A DNA stretch of 64,000 nucleotides. It comes from Paracoccus beibuensis. Its GTDB lineage: Bacteria; Pseudomonadota; Alphaproteobacteria; Rhodobacterales; Rhodobacteraceae. The stretch is taken from the NCBI RefSeq assembly GCF_026162625.1, contig NZ_JAOTBD010000006.1, forward strand, positions 89,889-153,888. Direction: 5' to 3'. The position numbers were made by a program, and so were the translations under genes. Positions 9,769-18,846 of the stretch are shown piece after piece (within the stretch, counting starts at the first letter, position 1; every line of letters begins with the position of its first letter). The notes beneath the pieces are model-generated. The model was given only the letters and a program-made list of their open reading frames with translations. It did not search any database and was not told the DNA's origin.

Positions 9769-10706
9769 GGCGCCACCGGCGCGTTGACATCTACCGCGAG
9801 GTCAGGCAGCGGCAGGCCGCCGGGCGTCGCGCCGTGCTCGGCCAGAAACGTCTCGAACCGCAGGTAGCGGCCGGCATCCAGCGCCGCGGGGCGGTCGGCG
9901 AAGCGCGGCCATGTGTCGGACCAGGCAGCCTCGTTCAGGGGTGTCCGAAGCTCTGACGCGGTGGCCGAGAACAGGCGCCACGCCTCCTCGGGGTCGTTCT
10001 TGATGAACGCGGTCGCGCGCTCGGTCGCGCCCAGAAAGGCCGAGACGGCCGCGCGATTCATGCGCTCGGGATCGGCCAGGTAGATCAGTTCGTCATAGGC
10101 GGGAATGCCGTGCGCCTCGGGATAGAGGCAGCGGCCCTCGAAGCCCTCGATCCGCAGCTGGTTCAGCTCGAAGTTGCGGAAGGCGCCGATGACGCCGTCG
10201 ACCTGTCCCGACATCAGCGCGGGTGCGATCGACCAGCCGATGTTGATCTGCTGGACGTCATCGGGCGCAAGGCCGCCATCGGCCAGCATCGCGTCCAGCA
10301 TGACCTCTTGCACGCCGGCGACGGCGAAGCCGACCTTGCGGCCCTTCAGATCAGCCGGCGCATCGATGCCGCTGTCGGCCAGAACCACAAGGCAGGTGAG
10401 CGGCGTCTCGACCAGCGTCCCGACGCGGGTCACCGGCAGGCCCTGGTGGCGCGACAGGTGCAATTGCGGCTGATAGCTGACGGCAAGATCGGCGCGACCG
10501 GCGGCCACCATACGAGGGGGGTCATTGGGATCGGCGGGCGACACCAGTTCGACCTCCAGTCCGGCATCGGCGAAATATCCAAGCTCATCTGCCAGGACGA
10601 TGGGGGCGTGGTCGGGGTTCACGAACCAGTCCAGCATGACCGTCAGGCCGGTGTCGGCATGGGCGGGCAGGGCCAGCGTGGCCAAGGCAAGCGTCAGGGT
10701 CTTCAC
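9765..10706 (-). CDS. THI5/NMT1-like ABC substrate-binding protein (ThiY-like)
   Basis: 313 aa with a short signal peptide (about 1-17, ending PAHA). The fold is that of NMT1/THI5 and ThiY: LDWFVNPDHAPIVLADELGYF (about 26-46), then the typical VGTLVETPLTCLVVL segment. ThiY binds formylaminopyrimidine; substrate here is inferred from context. The start codon is GTG at 10706, overlapping the thiF stop as GTGA. There is no lipobox, so it should be soluble and periplasmic. Confidence 0.87.
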   Translation of the reverse strand: MKTLTLALATLALPAHADTGLTVMLDWFVNPDHAPIVLADELGYFADAGLEVELVSPADPNDPPRMVAAGRADLAVSYQPQLHLSRHQGLPVTRVGTLVETPLTCLVVLADSGIDAPADLKGRKVGFAVAGVQEVMLDAMLADGGLAPDDVQQINIGWSIAPALMSGQVDGVIGAFRNFELNQLRIEGFEGRCLYPEAHGIPAYDELIYLADPERMNRAAVSAFLGATERATAFIKNDPEEAWRLFSATASELRTPLNEAAWSDTWPRFADRPAALDAGRYLRFETFLAEHGATPGGLPLPDLAVDVNAPVAP

Positions 10707-11677
10707 GGCGTTCCTTTCACGTCAAGGTCGGTCAGGGCCAGCAGCGCAATGCGCCCCGGCCAGCGGCGTTGCAGGACCTGGCCCGCATTATGGGCCCGCA
10801 GCCCGGTGCGGCAGGCCAACACGACGCGCGGCGCGTCGCCGGGGTCCAGCCGGCCGATGCGTTCGGGGGGCAGGTGGCGCGCGCCGGGGATGGGCGCAGC
10901 CTCGGTCCGCAGGTCGATCAGCAGGTCGTCAGGCGCGACTTGGCTGGCGGCAATGAAGGGCAACGGCGTGTCGGGTTCCGGCGCTGCATCGAAGCGGAAG
11001 CCGCCGGTGCGCCAGGTGGCGGCATCCATGCTGATCAACCGCCCAAGGGGCGAGGGGTCCAGCCCCAGCACCTCCGCCAGCGCCATCTGCGCCTGCAGCG
11101 CACCGATCATGCCGACGACCGGCCCCAGCACGCCCGCCGTCGCGCAAGAGGCACCCTGCGCCGGCAGATCGGGGAACACCGCCCGCAGGCTGGGCGCGGA
11201 GGACCCGCAGCAACCAAGCGCATAGCCCGACATCGCCAGCGCCGAGCCCGAGATCAGCGGCCGTGCCGCCGCCATGCAGGCGTCCGACAGCGTCAGGCTG
11301 ACGGCAAAGCTGTCGGCGCAATCCAGCACCACGTCAGCGCCCGCGACCAGGGCAGGGGCGTTGGCCGGGGTCAGCCACTCGGCCCGGGGCGCGACCTGAA
11401 CCTTTGGATCCAGCGCGGCCATGGCAAGCGCGGCGGCATCGGCCTTCGGGTGGCCAAGCTGGTCCATGCGAAAGATCGGCTGGCGGTGGAGGTTGGTCTC
11501 CTCGACCCGGTCCGGATCGACCAGCGTGATGCGGCCGACGCCCGCACCGGTCAGGTATTGCAAGGCCGGACAACCCAGACCGCCGGCACCGATGATCAGC
11601 GCATGCGCCTCCGACAGCCGCTGCTGTCCGTGCGCGCCGACCTGCGGCAGGATGATCTGGCGGGCGTGGCGGCTCAT
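10703..11677 (-). CDS. thiF: ThiF-type adenylyltransferase fused to a rhodanese domain
   Basis: 324 aa. ThiF activates the C-terminal glycine of ThiS with ATP before sulfur transfer. The start at 11677 overlaps the thiE stop (ATGA). Nucleotide-binding GAGGLG is at 30-35, the catalytic-loop cysteine C178 in SCATAGVLGP, and a rhodanese domain at about 242-320 has active-site C289 in ACRTGLRA. The CxxC pairs that bind structural zinc in E. coli ThiF and MoeB are absent: the first is replaced by SAPSLRAVFP at 160-169. MoeB-like function cannot be excluded, but the operon argues for thiazole synthesis. Confidence 0.88.
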   Translation of the reverse strand: MSRHARQIILPQVGAHGQQRLSEAHALIIGAGGLGCPALQYLTGAGVGRITLVDPDRVEETNLHRQPIFRMDQLGHPKADAAALAMAALDPKVQVAPRAEWLTPANAPALVAGADVVLDCADSFAVSLTLSDACMAAARPLISGSALAMSGYALGCCGSSAPSLRAVFPDLPAQGASCATAGVLGPVVGMIGALQAQMALAEVLGLDPSPLGRLISMDAATWRTGGFRFDAAPEPDTPLPFIAASQVAPDDLLIDLRTEAAPIPGARHLPPERIGRLDPGDAPRVVLACRTGLRAHNAGQVLQRRWPGRIALLALTDLDVKGTP

Positions 11678-12270
11678 CCGGTCACCCGCAGCCAGTCCCG
11701 CAGGCGGGCGTCGGGGTCGCGGTTCAGCGTGATGTCGGTGACGGCCGAGACGACGTCGGCCCCCGCATCGAACGCTCCGCCCGCGCGTTCGACCGTCATG
11801 CCGCCGATGGCGACCAGGGGCGTGTCGCCGACCAGTCGCTTCCATTCGGTCACCCGATCCAGCCCCTGCTGGTGCCAGCGCATCTTCTTGAGGATGGTCG
11901 GGTAAACCGGCCCCAGCGCCACGTAGTCGGGCGCCAGCGTCAGCGCGCGGTCCAGTTCTGCGTGATCGTGGGTGGACACCCCCAGCCGCAATCCCGCGCG
12001 CCTGATGGCCGGCAGGTCGGCCTCGTCCAGATCCTCTTGTCCCAGGTGCAGCCAGTCGGCGCCTTCGTCGATGGCAATCTGCCAGTGATCGTTCACGACC
12101 AGTGCGGCGCCATGCAGGCGGGCCAGCGCAAGCCCGCGCCTGATCCGGTCGCGCAGCACGTCCGGCGGCAGGTTCTTCAGGCGCAGCTGCACCAGCCGAA
12201 CCCCAAGGGGCAGGGCGCGCTCCAGCCACGTCACGTCGTCGAAGATGGGATAGAACCGCGGAAGCGTCAT
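11674..12270 (-). CDS. thiE: Thiamin-phosphate synthase ThiE
   Basis: 198 aa TIM-barrel enzyme joining HMP-PP and thiazole phosphate into thiamin phosphate. The start at 12270 overlaps the thiG stop (ATGA). Recognisable segments are [10 protein letters not shown] (24-33), the conserved VNDHWQIA (59-66), LHLGQEDL (74-81), LGPVYPT (119-125) and AIGGMTVE (154-161). Length is normal. Confidence 0.93.
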   Translation of the reverse strand: MTLPRFYPIFDDVTWLERALPLGVRLVQLRLKNLPPDVLRDRIRRGLALARLHGAALVVNDHWQIAIDEGADWLHLGQEDLDEADLPAIRRAGLRLGVSTHDHAELDRALTLAPDYVALGPVYPTILKKMRWHQQGLDRVTEWKRLVGDTPLVAIGGMTVERAGGAFDAGADVVSAVTDITLNRDPDARLRDWLRVTG

Positions 12271-13028
12271 AGCCAGGCCCTCCCCAGAAGCGGCGTCGAG
12301 GGCACCCCCATGTCGCGCACCCCCATCGGATCGGCCCCATGCGCCAGACCACCCGCCTGCACGGCCAGCGCAAAGCCGCGGGCCATGGCGGCAGGATCGC
12401 CCGCCTGCGCGACGGCGCTGTTCAGCAGGACTGCGTCGAAGCCCATCTCCATCGCCTCGGCGGCATGGCTGGGCAGGCCCAGGCCCGCGTCGATGACCAT
12501 TGCGATGTCGGGAAGGGCTGCGCGCAGCATCCGCAGGCCGTGACGGTTGTTCAGCCCCATCCCCGATCCGATCGGCGCGCCCCAAGGCATCAACACGTGG
12601 CAGCCGGCATCGACCAGCCGCTGCGCCAGAACCTGGTCCTCGGTCGTGTAGGGGAAGACGTCAAAGCCGTCGGCGGCCAGCGTTTCGGCGGCGTCCAGCA
12701 GGCCGAACGGGTCGGGCTGCAGCGTGTCGGCATGGCCGATCACCTCCAGCTTGATCCAGCTCGTCTCGAACAGGTCGCGCGCCATGCGGGCGGTGGTCAC
12801 GGCCTCTTTTGCGCTGTGGCACCCGGCGGTGTTGGGCAGGATGCGCACGCCAAGGGACTGGATGATCTTCCAGAATCCCTGGCCCTCGCCCGCCTCTCTC
12901 CGCAGGGACACGGTCGCCACCGATGCGCCGCTTTCGCGGAATGCGGCCTCCATCACCGCAGGCGAGGGGTATTGCGCCGTGCCCAGCATCAGCGCGTTCG
13001 GCAGGGTGACGCCATAGAAGTCACGCAT
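12267..13028 (-). CDS. thiG: Thiazole synthase ThiG
   Basis: 253 aa TIM barrel that builds the thiazole ring from DXP, dehydroglycine and ThiS thiocarboxylate. The Schiff-base lysine is K93 in WIKLEVIG. Other family signatures are LPNTAGC (64-70), [12 protein letters not shown] and the phosphate-site AGLGLPSHA. Three bases separate it from thiS. Confidence 0.96.
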   Translation of the reverse strand: MRDFYGVTLPNALMLGTAQYPSPAVMEAAFRESGASVATVSLRREAGEGQGFWKIIQSLGVRILPNTAGCHSAKEAVTTARMARDLFETSWIKLEVIGHADTLQPDPFGLLDAAETLAADGFDVFPYTTEDQVLAQRLVDAGCHVLMPWGAPIGSGMGLNNRHGLRMLRAALPDIAMVIDAGLGLPSHAAEAMEMGFDAVLLNSAVAQAGDPAAMARGFALAVQAGGLAHGADPMGVRDMGVPSTPLLGRAWL

Positions 13029-13031
13029 CGC

Positions 13032-13229
13032 TCAGCCCCCCTGCATCGGGGCCAGAACCTCCAGCCGGTCGCCGTCCCGCAGCGCCTGCGCGGCGCGGGC
13101 CGACGACGGCAGGAAGTCGCCGTTCAGGGCGGTGGCGACGCGGGCGTCGTTCCAGCCCAGTTCCTCCAGCACCCCTGCCACGGTCGTCGCAGTCACGTCG
13201 CGGGCGATCCCGTTGACCTCAATCCTCAT
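13032..13229 (-). CDS. thiS: Sulfur carrier protein ThiS
   Basis: 65 aa beta-grasp protein ending in Gly-Gly, the residue pair adenylated by ThiF and then thiocarboxylated. Its 5' end overlaps thiO by 11 bp. Confidence 0.95.
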   Translation of the reverse strand: MRIEVNGIARDVTATTVAGVLEELGWNDARVATALNGDFLPSSARAAQALRDGDRLEVLAPMQGG

Positions 13230-14178
13230 GGAGAAGCTCTCCTCTGGTTCCGGTAAGAAGATAGTCGGCTGCCTGCCGCGCCAGCACCGGCGCCATCAGG
13301 TAGCCGTGGCGAAAGAGGCCGTTCAGGTGCAGCACCCGGCCTCGGACCGTGATCCGTGGCACGTTGTCGGCAAAGGCCGGGCGCAGGTCGGCACCCAGTT
13401 CGACCACGCTGGCCTCGGCAAAGCGCGGGTCGAGCGCATAGGCCGCCGACAGCAGCTCCAGCACCGACCGCGCACTGACGGGTGCCCGAGAGGCGCTTTC
13501 CAGCTGGGTGGCGCCCAGCATGAAGAGGCCGCCCTCGCGCGGGACCAGATAGATTGGGTAGCGGGGGTGCAGCAGGCGGACCGGGCGCGACAGGCGGATA
13601 TCCGGGGCGTGCAGGACGACCATTTCCCCGCGGACGCCGCGCAGGCCGGGCTGGGCGGCAGACAGGCCGCGGGCGTCGACGACCGTGCCGGACAGGTCCT
13701 CGGGCGTGGCCTCGGCCTGTTCGATGGTGATGCCCTCCGCCGCAAGGGCCGCCTGAAGGTCGGCCAGCGCACGGCGCGGGTCCAGGTGCGCTTCGTCAGG
13801 GAAGATCAGGCCCTGCCGGCGGGGCAGGTCGGGTTCGACATCGCGCGTGTCGCACGACTGGTGGCCAGTGGCGCGGCGGGCAAAGCGCGCCAGCTCTGCC
13901 CGGTCGCGGTCCAGCGCGACGACCAGCGTGCCGTTGCGGGTCACCGGCGTGACGCGGGCCCAGGCCGCTGCGGCCTCGGCCCCCAAGCGGGTGACGACGG
14001 GTTCCGCCGTCACGCCTTCGCACCAGGGCGCGAGCATCCCGCCTGCCCACCACGAGCATGCATGCGGCCCCGGCGGCCCGTTCCGATCGAGGATGCGCGG
14101 CCGCAGACCCCGTCGCACCAGTTCGTGCGCAGCGCAGAGGCCGGCGACGCCGGCGCCGATGATCGTGACGTCAGACAT
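13219..14178 (-). CDS. thiO: Glycine oxidase ThiO (FAD-dependent)
   Basis: 319 aa DAO-family flavoenzyme oxidising glycine to the imine used by ThiG. The N-terminal FAD motif IIGAGVAGLCAAHEL (6-20) is clear, and the C-terminal GLFRHGYLMAPVLA segment is typical of ThiO. An oxidase rather than ThiH implies the aerobic route. The 5' end overlaps thiD by 8 bp. Confidence 0.92.
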   Translation of the reverse strand: MSDVTIIGAGVAGLCAAHELVRRGLRPRILDRNGPPGPHACSWWAGGMLAPWCEGVTAEPVVTRLGAEAAAAWARVTPVTRNGTLVVALDRDRAELARFARRATGHQSCDTRDVEPDLPRRQGLIFPDEAHLDPRRALADLQAALAAEGITIEQAEATPEDLSGTVVDARGLSAAQPGLRGVRGEMVVLHAPDIRLSRPVRLLHPRYPIYLVPREGGLFMLGATQLESASRAPVSARSVLELLSAAYALDPRFAEASVVELGADLRPAFADNVPRITVRGRVLHLNGLFRHGYLMAPVLARQAADYLLTGTRGELLHED

Positions 14179-14977
14179 GCGGCCAGACCGCGTGGAAATG
14201 GTGGACCGGCCCGTGCCCGCTTCCGACCCGCAGGTTGTCGGCGGCGTTGATGGCCCCTTGCAGATAGGCGTGCGCGCGGGTGACCGCCTGCTGAAGCGCC
14301 AGTCCCTGCGCCAGTCCCGCAGCGACCGCGGCCGAAAGCGTGCAGCCCGTGCCGTGGGTGTTTCGCGTCGGATGCCGGGGGGCAGAGAGGCGCATCACAC
14401 CGGCGGGCGCGACCAGCAGGTCGGTGCAGATCGGCCCTTGTGCATGGCCGCCCTTCATCAGGACGGCCCCCGCGCCAAGACCAAGCAGGGCCGCCGCCTG
14501 GAAGGTCATCTCCTCCTCGGTCGTGGCGACGGTCGTGTCCAGCAACCGTGCCGCCTCTGGCAGGTTCGGCGTCAGCAGCGTCGCCAGCGGCAGCATCAGC
14601 TGGCGCAGGGTCGCAACGGCATCGGCGGGCAGAAGCGCGTCGCCCGACTTGGCGACCATCACCGGGTCCAGCACCACGGGCACGCCCCGGCCCTGCAACC
14701 CGTCGGCGACGGTGGCGATCGCCCTTGGTCCGCCCAGCATTCCCAGCTTGACCGCGCGAACGTCGAGGTCGCCAAAGACCGCGTCGATCTGGGCCGCGAT
14801 CATTGCCGGGGTGACGGGTTCAACCATGGTCACGGCGCGCGTGTTCTGGGCTGTCAGGGCGGTGACGGCGCTGGCGCCATAGCAGCCAAGCGCCGAGAAG
14901 GTCTTCAGATCGGCCTGGATCCCCGCGCCGCCGCCGGAATCCGACCCGGCTATGGTCAGGGCAATGGATGTGGTCAC
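14171..14977 (-). CDS. thiD: HMP/HMP-P kinase ThiD
   Basis: 268 aa ribokinase-fold enzyme phosphorylating HMP to HMP-PP. The start is GTG at 14977, with a strong GAGGGGG just upstream; the longer open frame runs back through the riboswitch and is rejected. Motifs: [15 protein letters not shown] (about 11-25), [10 protein letters not shown], and the anion-hole [11 protein letters not shown]. It is the first gene behind the TPP riboswitch. No thiC is in the operon, so HMP must come from salvage or from a thiC elsewhere. Confidence 0.95.
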   Translation of the reverse strand: MTTSIALTIAGSDSGGGAGIQADLKTFSALGCYGASAVTALTAQNTRAVTMVEPVTPAMIAAQIDAVFGDLDVRAVKLGMLGGPRAIATVADGLQGRGVPVVLDPVMVAKSGDALLPADAVATLRQLMLPLATLLTPNLPEAARLLDTTVATTEEEMTFQAAALLGLGAGAVLMKGGHAQGPICTDLLVAPAGVMRLSAPRHPTRNTHGTGCTLSAAVAAGLAQGLALQQAVTRAHAYLQGAINAADNLRVGSGHGPVHHFHAVWPHV

Positions 14978-14980
14978 GTC

Positions 14981-15025
14981 GTCCCCCTCAGGCGTCTGTT
15001 GGACATGACCGGGCAAGGGGGGGAC
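14981..15025 (-). promoter_or_regulatory. Possible Shine-Dalgarno-sequestering hairpin of the thi riboswitch
   Basis: On the minus strand GUCCCCC (15025-15019) can pair perfectly with GGGGGAC (14987-14981), which contains the thiD ribosome-binding site. The loop is about 31 nt. This is a plausible expression platform acting on translation. It is read from complementarity alone. Confidence 0.5.
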
Positions 15026-15055
15026 AAAAGGCGACCCGGGGCCGCAATCATCTGC

Positions 15056-15140
<85 letters not shown>

Positions 15141-15150
15141 TTGCGACGGA

Positions 15151-15179
15151 AAGCTAGCGGGCCGCGCGGGCACTTGCAA
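15151..15179 (-). promoter_or_regulatory. Promoter of the thi operon
   Basis: Minus strand: TTGCAA (15179-15174), 17-bp spacer, TAGCTT (15156-15151). Transcription would start about seven bases on, just before the aptamer. It sits right behind the chrA stop codon. Confidence 0.6.
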
Positions 15180-15189
15180 GGGGGCTTCT

Positions 15190-16482
15190 TCAGGTCGCAC
15201 CGAGCAGGTGCAGCGCCATGCCAGCCAGCCCCGATCCGGCCAGCAGCAGGCCCATTCCGATGCGCAGGCGCAGTGCCGCCACCAGTGCAAGTGCCGACAG
15301 CATGGCCGCGGCGGGGTCGATGGACAGTGGCACCGGCAGTTCGACCTGCAGCGCGCCAGCCTTCACCTGCACGGTCTGCGTCCAGACAAGATGGACCGCG
15401 AACCACAGCGCCAGGTTCAGGATCACGCCGACCACGGCGGCGGTCACGGCCCGCAGCGCGGCGGCCAGGCGGCGGTTCCGGCGCAGACCTTCCATGAAGG
15501 GCGCACCAAGGAAGATCCAGGCAAAGCAGGGCGCGAACGTCACCCAGGTCGCCAGCAGCCCGCCCGCTGTCGCGGCCAGCAGGGGCTGCGCCCAGCCCGC
15601 CTCGCGCAGGGCCGCCATGAAGCCCACGAACTGCAGCACCATGATCAGCGGGCCGGGTGTCGTCTCGGCCATGCCGAGGCCGTCCAGCATCTCTCCGGGC
15701 TGCAGCCAGCCGAGGGGGCCTGCGGCCTCTTGAGCGACCCAGGCCAGCGCGGCGTAGGCGCCGCCGAAGGTCAGGACCGCAAGCTTGGAAAAGAAGACCG
15801 CGATATCGGCGAAGACGCTGCCGCGGGCGGCTGCCAACAGCGCACCCACTGGAAGAAGCCACAGCGCCAGCGCCCAGAGGGCGGCCCGTCGGGCAGCGCC
15901 GGCATCCGGCGCCGTCAGTGCGGGTCCGACGGGCGGCGGAGGCGCGTGAATGGCCACGGCGCCGATCGCGGCGGCTGCGGCGATCACAAGCGGGAACGGA
16001 GCGTCGAAGGCGAAGAGCGCCAGAAAGGCCAAGAAGGCCAGCAGCCGAAGCGGCGTCGAGGGCAGTGCCTTGCCCGCCAGCCTCACCACCGCCTGAACCA
16101 CGATCGCCAGGACGGCGGCCTTCAGTCCAAGGAACAGCCCCTCGATCACCGCCACGTCGCCCAGAAGGACATAGATCCAGCTGAGCGCCATGATCGCCGC
16201 GACGCCCGGCAGGATGAACAGCACCCCGGCAATCAGCGCGCCGCGCACGCCGCCTGTCAGCCAGCCGATATAGGTCGCCAGCTGCTGGGCCTCGGGTCCG
16301 GGAAGCAGCATGCAGAAGTTCAGCGCGTGCAGGAAGCGGGCCTCGTCGATCCAGCGGCGTTCCTCGACCAGGATGCGGTGCATCACGGCGATCTGCCCCG
16401 CAGGCCCCCCGAAGCTGAGCGCGGCGACGCGCGCCCAGACGGCGAACATCGTGCCAAGGCCGGGCGGGACGTTGGGATGCAT
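15190..16482 (-). CDS. chrA: Chromate transporter ChrA (two-domain CHR protein)
   Basis: 430 aa membrane protein of the chromate ion transporter family, exporting chromate in characterised members. Two homologous halves are visible: FGGPAGQIAVMH near residue 24 and FGGAYAALAWV near 242, each starting a bundle of about six helices. The start at 16482 follows GGAGGAG closely; the extension to 16551 lacks support. No chrB regulator is adjacent. The real substrate may be another oxyanion. Confidence 0.9.
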   Translation of the reverse strand: MHPNVPPGLGTMFAVWARVAALSFGGPAGQIAVMHRILVEERRWIDEARFLHALNFCMLLPGPEAQQLATYIGWLTGGVRGALIAGVLFILPGVAAIMALSWIYVLLGDVAVIEGLFLGLKAAVLAIVVQAVVRLAGKALPSTPLRLLAFLAFLALFAFDAPFPLVIAAAAAIGAVAIHAPPPPVGPALTAPDAGAARRAALWALALWLLPVGALLAAARGSVFADIAVFFSKLAVLTFGGAYAALAWVAQEAAGPLGWLQPGEMLDGLGMAETTPGPLIMVLQFVGFMAALREAGWAQPLLAATAGGLLATWVTFAPCFAWIFLGAPFMEGLRRNRRLAAALRAVTAAVVGVILNLALWFAVHLVWTQTVQVKAGALQVELPVPLSIDPAAAMLSALALVAALRLRIGMGLLLAGSGLAGMALHLLGAT

Positions 16483-16548
16483 GGCTCCTCCGTTTTCGGC
16501 GTGGTGCCCCCGCGGACAGGGGCCGTCAAGCACCCTGTGGGCGGTTGT

Positions 16549-16565
16549 CATGTTGACGTAACATG
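16549..16565. promoter_or_regulatory. Palindrome between chrA and the DEAD-box helicase
   Basis: CATGTT-GACGT-AACATG is a perfect 6-5-6 inverted repeat in the divergent 244-bp spacer and could be an operator. A second repeat, CCGAAAG...CTTTCGG, follows at 16570-16591. The rest of the spacer shows nothing clear. Confidence 0.4.
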
Positions 16566-16726
16566 TCGTCCGAAAGGCCGTGGACTTTCGGGTGCACGTC
16601 GCGTATGGAGCCGCCTCTGGCCCTGCAGTCTCGGGGCGGCGGGTGCAGGGTGGGCCGGTCGCAGCGACAATGGGTGCCGCTCACCGGATGCCGCGCGAAT
16701 GGCATCCCCGCATTTTGGCGAACCGA

Positions 16727-18625
16727 ATGACCGAACTGAATTTTCCCGCACCGCTTCAGGCGGCGCTGGCCTCCAAGGGCTATGACAGCCTGACAAGCGT
16801 GCAGACCGCCGTTCTGGCGCCCGAGGCGCAGGGCCGCGACGTCCTTGTTTCCGCGCAGACCGGATCCGGCAAGACCGTGGCCTTTGGCCTTGCGATGGGC
16901 GCCGACCTGCTGGAAGGCGACCGCCTGCCAGAGGGAGAGCTGCCGCTGGCGCTGGCCATTGCACCGACGCGCGAGCTTGCGCTGCAGGTCGCCCGAGAGC
17001 TGGAATGGCTTTACGCCGGGACCGGGGCGCAGATCGCGACCTGCGTCGGCGGCATGGACTATCGCAACGAACGCCGGGCGCTGCAGCGCGGGGCGCAGAT
17101 CGTGGTCGGCACGCCGGGCCGCCTGCGCGACCACATCGACCGGGGCAGCCTGGACCTGTCGGCCCTGCGCGCGGCCGTCCTGGACGAGGCCGACGAGATG
17201 CTGGACCTGGGCTTCCGCGAGGACCTGGAATACATCCTTGGCGCCGCGCCCACCGAACGACGCACGCTGATGTTCTCGGCCACGGTGCCGTCGGCCATCG
17301 AGAAGCTGGCCCGCGACTTTCAACAGGACGCGCTGCGGATCAGCGCCCAGGGCGAGGCGCGCCAGCACGGCGACATCGCCTATCGCGCCTACTCGGTGAC
17401 GGCCCGCGACCGCGAGCCCGCGATCTTCAACCTGCTGCGCACCCACGAGGCGCAGACCGCCATCGTCTTCTGCAAGACGAGGGCCAACGTGAACCACCTG
17501 CTGGCGCGCATGTCGAACCGCGGCTTCAAGGTCGTGGCGCTGTCGGGCGAGCTGTCGCAGCAGGAACGGACCCATGCGCTGCAGGCGCTGCGCGACGGTC
17601 GGGCGCGGGTTTGCATCGCGACCGACGTGGCCGCGCGGGGCATCGACCTGCCGGGGCTGGAGCTGGTGATCCACGCCGACCTGCCCACCAACCCCGAAAC
17701 CCTGCTGCATCGGTCCGGCCGGACCGGCCGCGCGGGGTCCAAGGGCGTGTCGGCGCTGATCGTGCCGTCCTCGGACTACAAGCGGGCGCAGCGGCTGTTG
17801 CAGAACGCCAAGGTGGTGGCGGAATGGGTCAAGGCACCGTCGGCCGATGACGTGCGCGCGCGCGACGACGAACGGATGATGGACCATCCCGGCCTGACCG
17901 AGGAAGTGGGCGACGACGCCCCGCTGGCAGCACAGCTTCTCGAGAAGTTCGGGGCCGAGCAGGTCGCAGCGGCGTTCCTGAAGCTGTGGCGCGAAGGTCG
18001 TCCCGCCGCCGAGGAGCTGATGGAGACGCAGGCCCCGCCCGCCCCCATGGCGCCCCGAGAGCCGCGCGAGTTCGGGCCTTCGGTCTGGTTCACGCTGTCG
18101 GTCGGCCATTCCGGCCGCGCCGAAGCGCGCTGGCTGTTGCCCAAGATCTGCGATGCGGGCGGGATCACCCGTGACGGCATCGGCGCGATCCGCGTGAAGC
18201 AGGACCTGTCCTACGTCCAGATCGCGGCGTCCCAGGCCGACCGCTTCGGCGACTTCATCGAGATCACTCCCGAGGTGACGATGCGCCGGATGCAGGGCGA
18301 GCCGGATCTGGACGCCCAGGCCCCCCGGCCGCGTTTCGACCGCGACGACCGTCCCGCGCGCAAGCCGGCCCCGCGCAAGAACGCGCCGGACAGCGAAGGT
18401 CACAAGGCGCGTGTCAAGTCGGCGCGCGGCGGGTGGCTGCCCGATGACGCGCCCCTCGCCGATCCGCGTACCGAGGGCCCGCGCCCGCCCCTGAAGGCCT
18501 GGAAGAAGAAATCTTCGGCCGGCGAGGGTGCCGGCAAGCCCGCATGGGCCGCCAAGGGCAAGCCGCGCGCGGACCGTCCCGGCACCGCCAAGCCGCATCG
18601 CAAGGGACCGAAGCGGCCCGGCTGA
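16727..18625 (+). CDS. DEAD-box RNA helicase with DbpA-type RNA-binding domain
   Basis: 632 aa. The ATG at 16727 begins the usual FPAPLQAALASKGY Q-motif region. Helicase motifs: AQTGSGKT (about 45-52), APTRELALQ, VLDEADEMLD, SAT and HRSGRTGRAG. At about 445-515 there is a DbpA-like RNA-binding domain (SVWFTLSVGHSGRAE onward), then a long basic, low-complexity tail rich in Lys, Arg, Pro and Ala. This resembles CsdA/DeaD cold-shock and ribosome-assembly helicases. Confidence 0.92.
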   Translation: MTELNFPAPLQAALASKGYDSLTSVQTAVLAPEAQGRDVLVSAQTGSGKTVAFGLAMGADLLEGDRLPEGELPLALAIAPTRELALQVARELEWLYAGTGAQIATCVGGMDYRNERRALQRGAQIVVGTPGRLRDHIDRGSLDLSALRAAVLDEADEMLDLGFREDLEYILGAAPTERRTLMFSATVPSAIEKLARDFQQDALRISAQGEARQHGDIAYRAYSVTARDREPAIFNLLRTHEAQTAIVFCKTRANVNHLLARMSNRGFKVVALSGELSQQERTHALQALRDGRARVCIATDVAARGIDLPGLELVIHADLPTNPETLLHRSGRTGRAGSKGVSALIVPSSDYKRAQRLLQNAKVVAEWVKAPSADDVRARDDERMMDHPGLTEEVGDDAPLAAQLLEKFGAEQVAAAFLKLWREGRPAAEELMETQAPPAPMAPREPREFGPSVWFTLSVGHSGRAEARWLLPKICDAGGITRDGIGAIRVKQDLSYVQIAASQADRFGDFIEITPEVTMRRMQGEPDLDAQAPRPRFDRDDRPARKPAPRKNAPDSEGHKARVKSARGGWLPDDAPLADPRTEGPRPPLKAWKKKSSAGEGAGKPAWAAKGKPRADRPGTAKPHRKGPKRPG

Positions 18626-18702
18626 CCTGATCCTGCCCAGTCGGTTCGCAGCCTGCCCAATGGGCGGGCAGGCGTTCATCGGGCAGGGCGCAATGTCTGA
18701 AG

Positions 18703-18735
18703 GCGCCGGACAGGGCTCTGTCCGGCGCTTTTCGT
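18703..18735 (+). terminator. Rho-independent terminator after the DEAD-box helicase
   Basis: GCGCCGGACAG pairs with CTGTCCGGCGC across a 4-nt GGCT loop, followed by TTTTCGTT. Confidence 0.88.
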
Positions 18736-18772
18736 TGCGGCGGGAACAGCGCATGAAATGTCGCAAATTGTC

Positions 18773-18800
18773 TTGCCAGTCTACCGACAGCCCGCATAAC
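18773..18800 (+). promoter_or_regulatory. Possible promoter of the polyamine-type ABC operon
   Basis: TTGCCA (18773-18778), 16-bp spacer, CATAAC (18795-18800), 46 bp ahead of the start codon. It is read by eye. Confidence 0.35.
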
Positions 18801-18846
18801 CTGCGGCTTGCGCTGAACAACAAAACGACAACAGGGAGAGCGCCCT

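Noticed and set aside
16526..18823. 765-codon minus-strand frame across the DEAD-box helicase
   Set aside because: Low-complexity Arg/Gly/Ala composition without motifs; the plus-strand helicase is clear.
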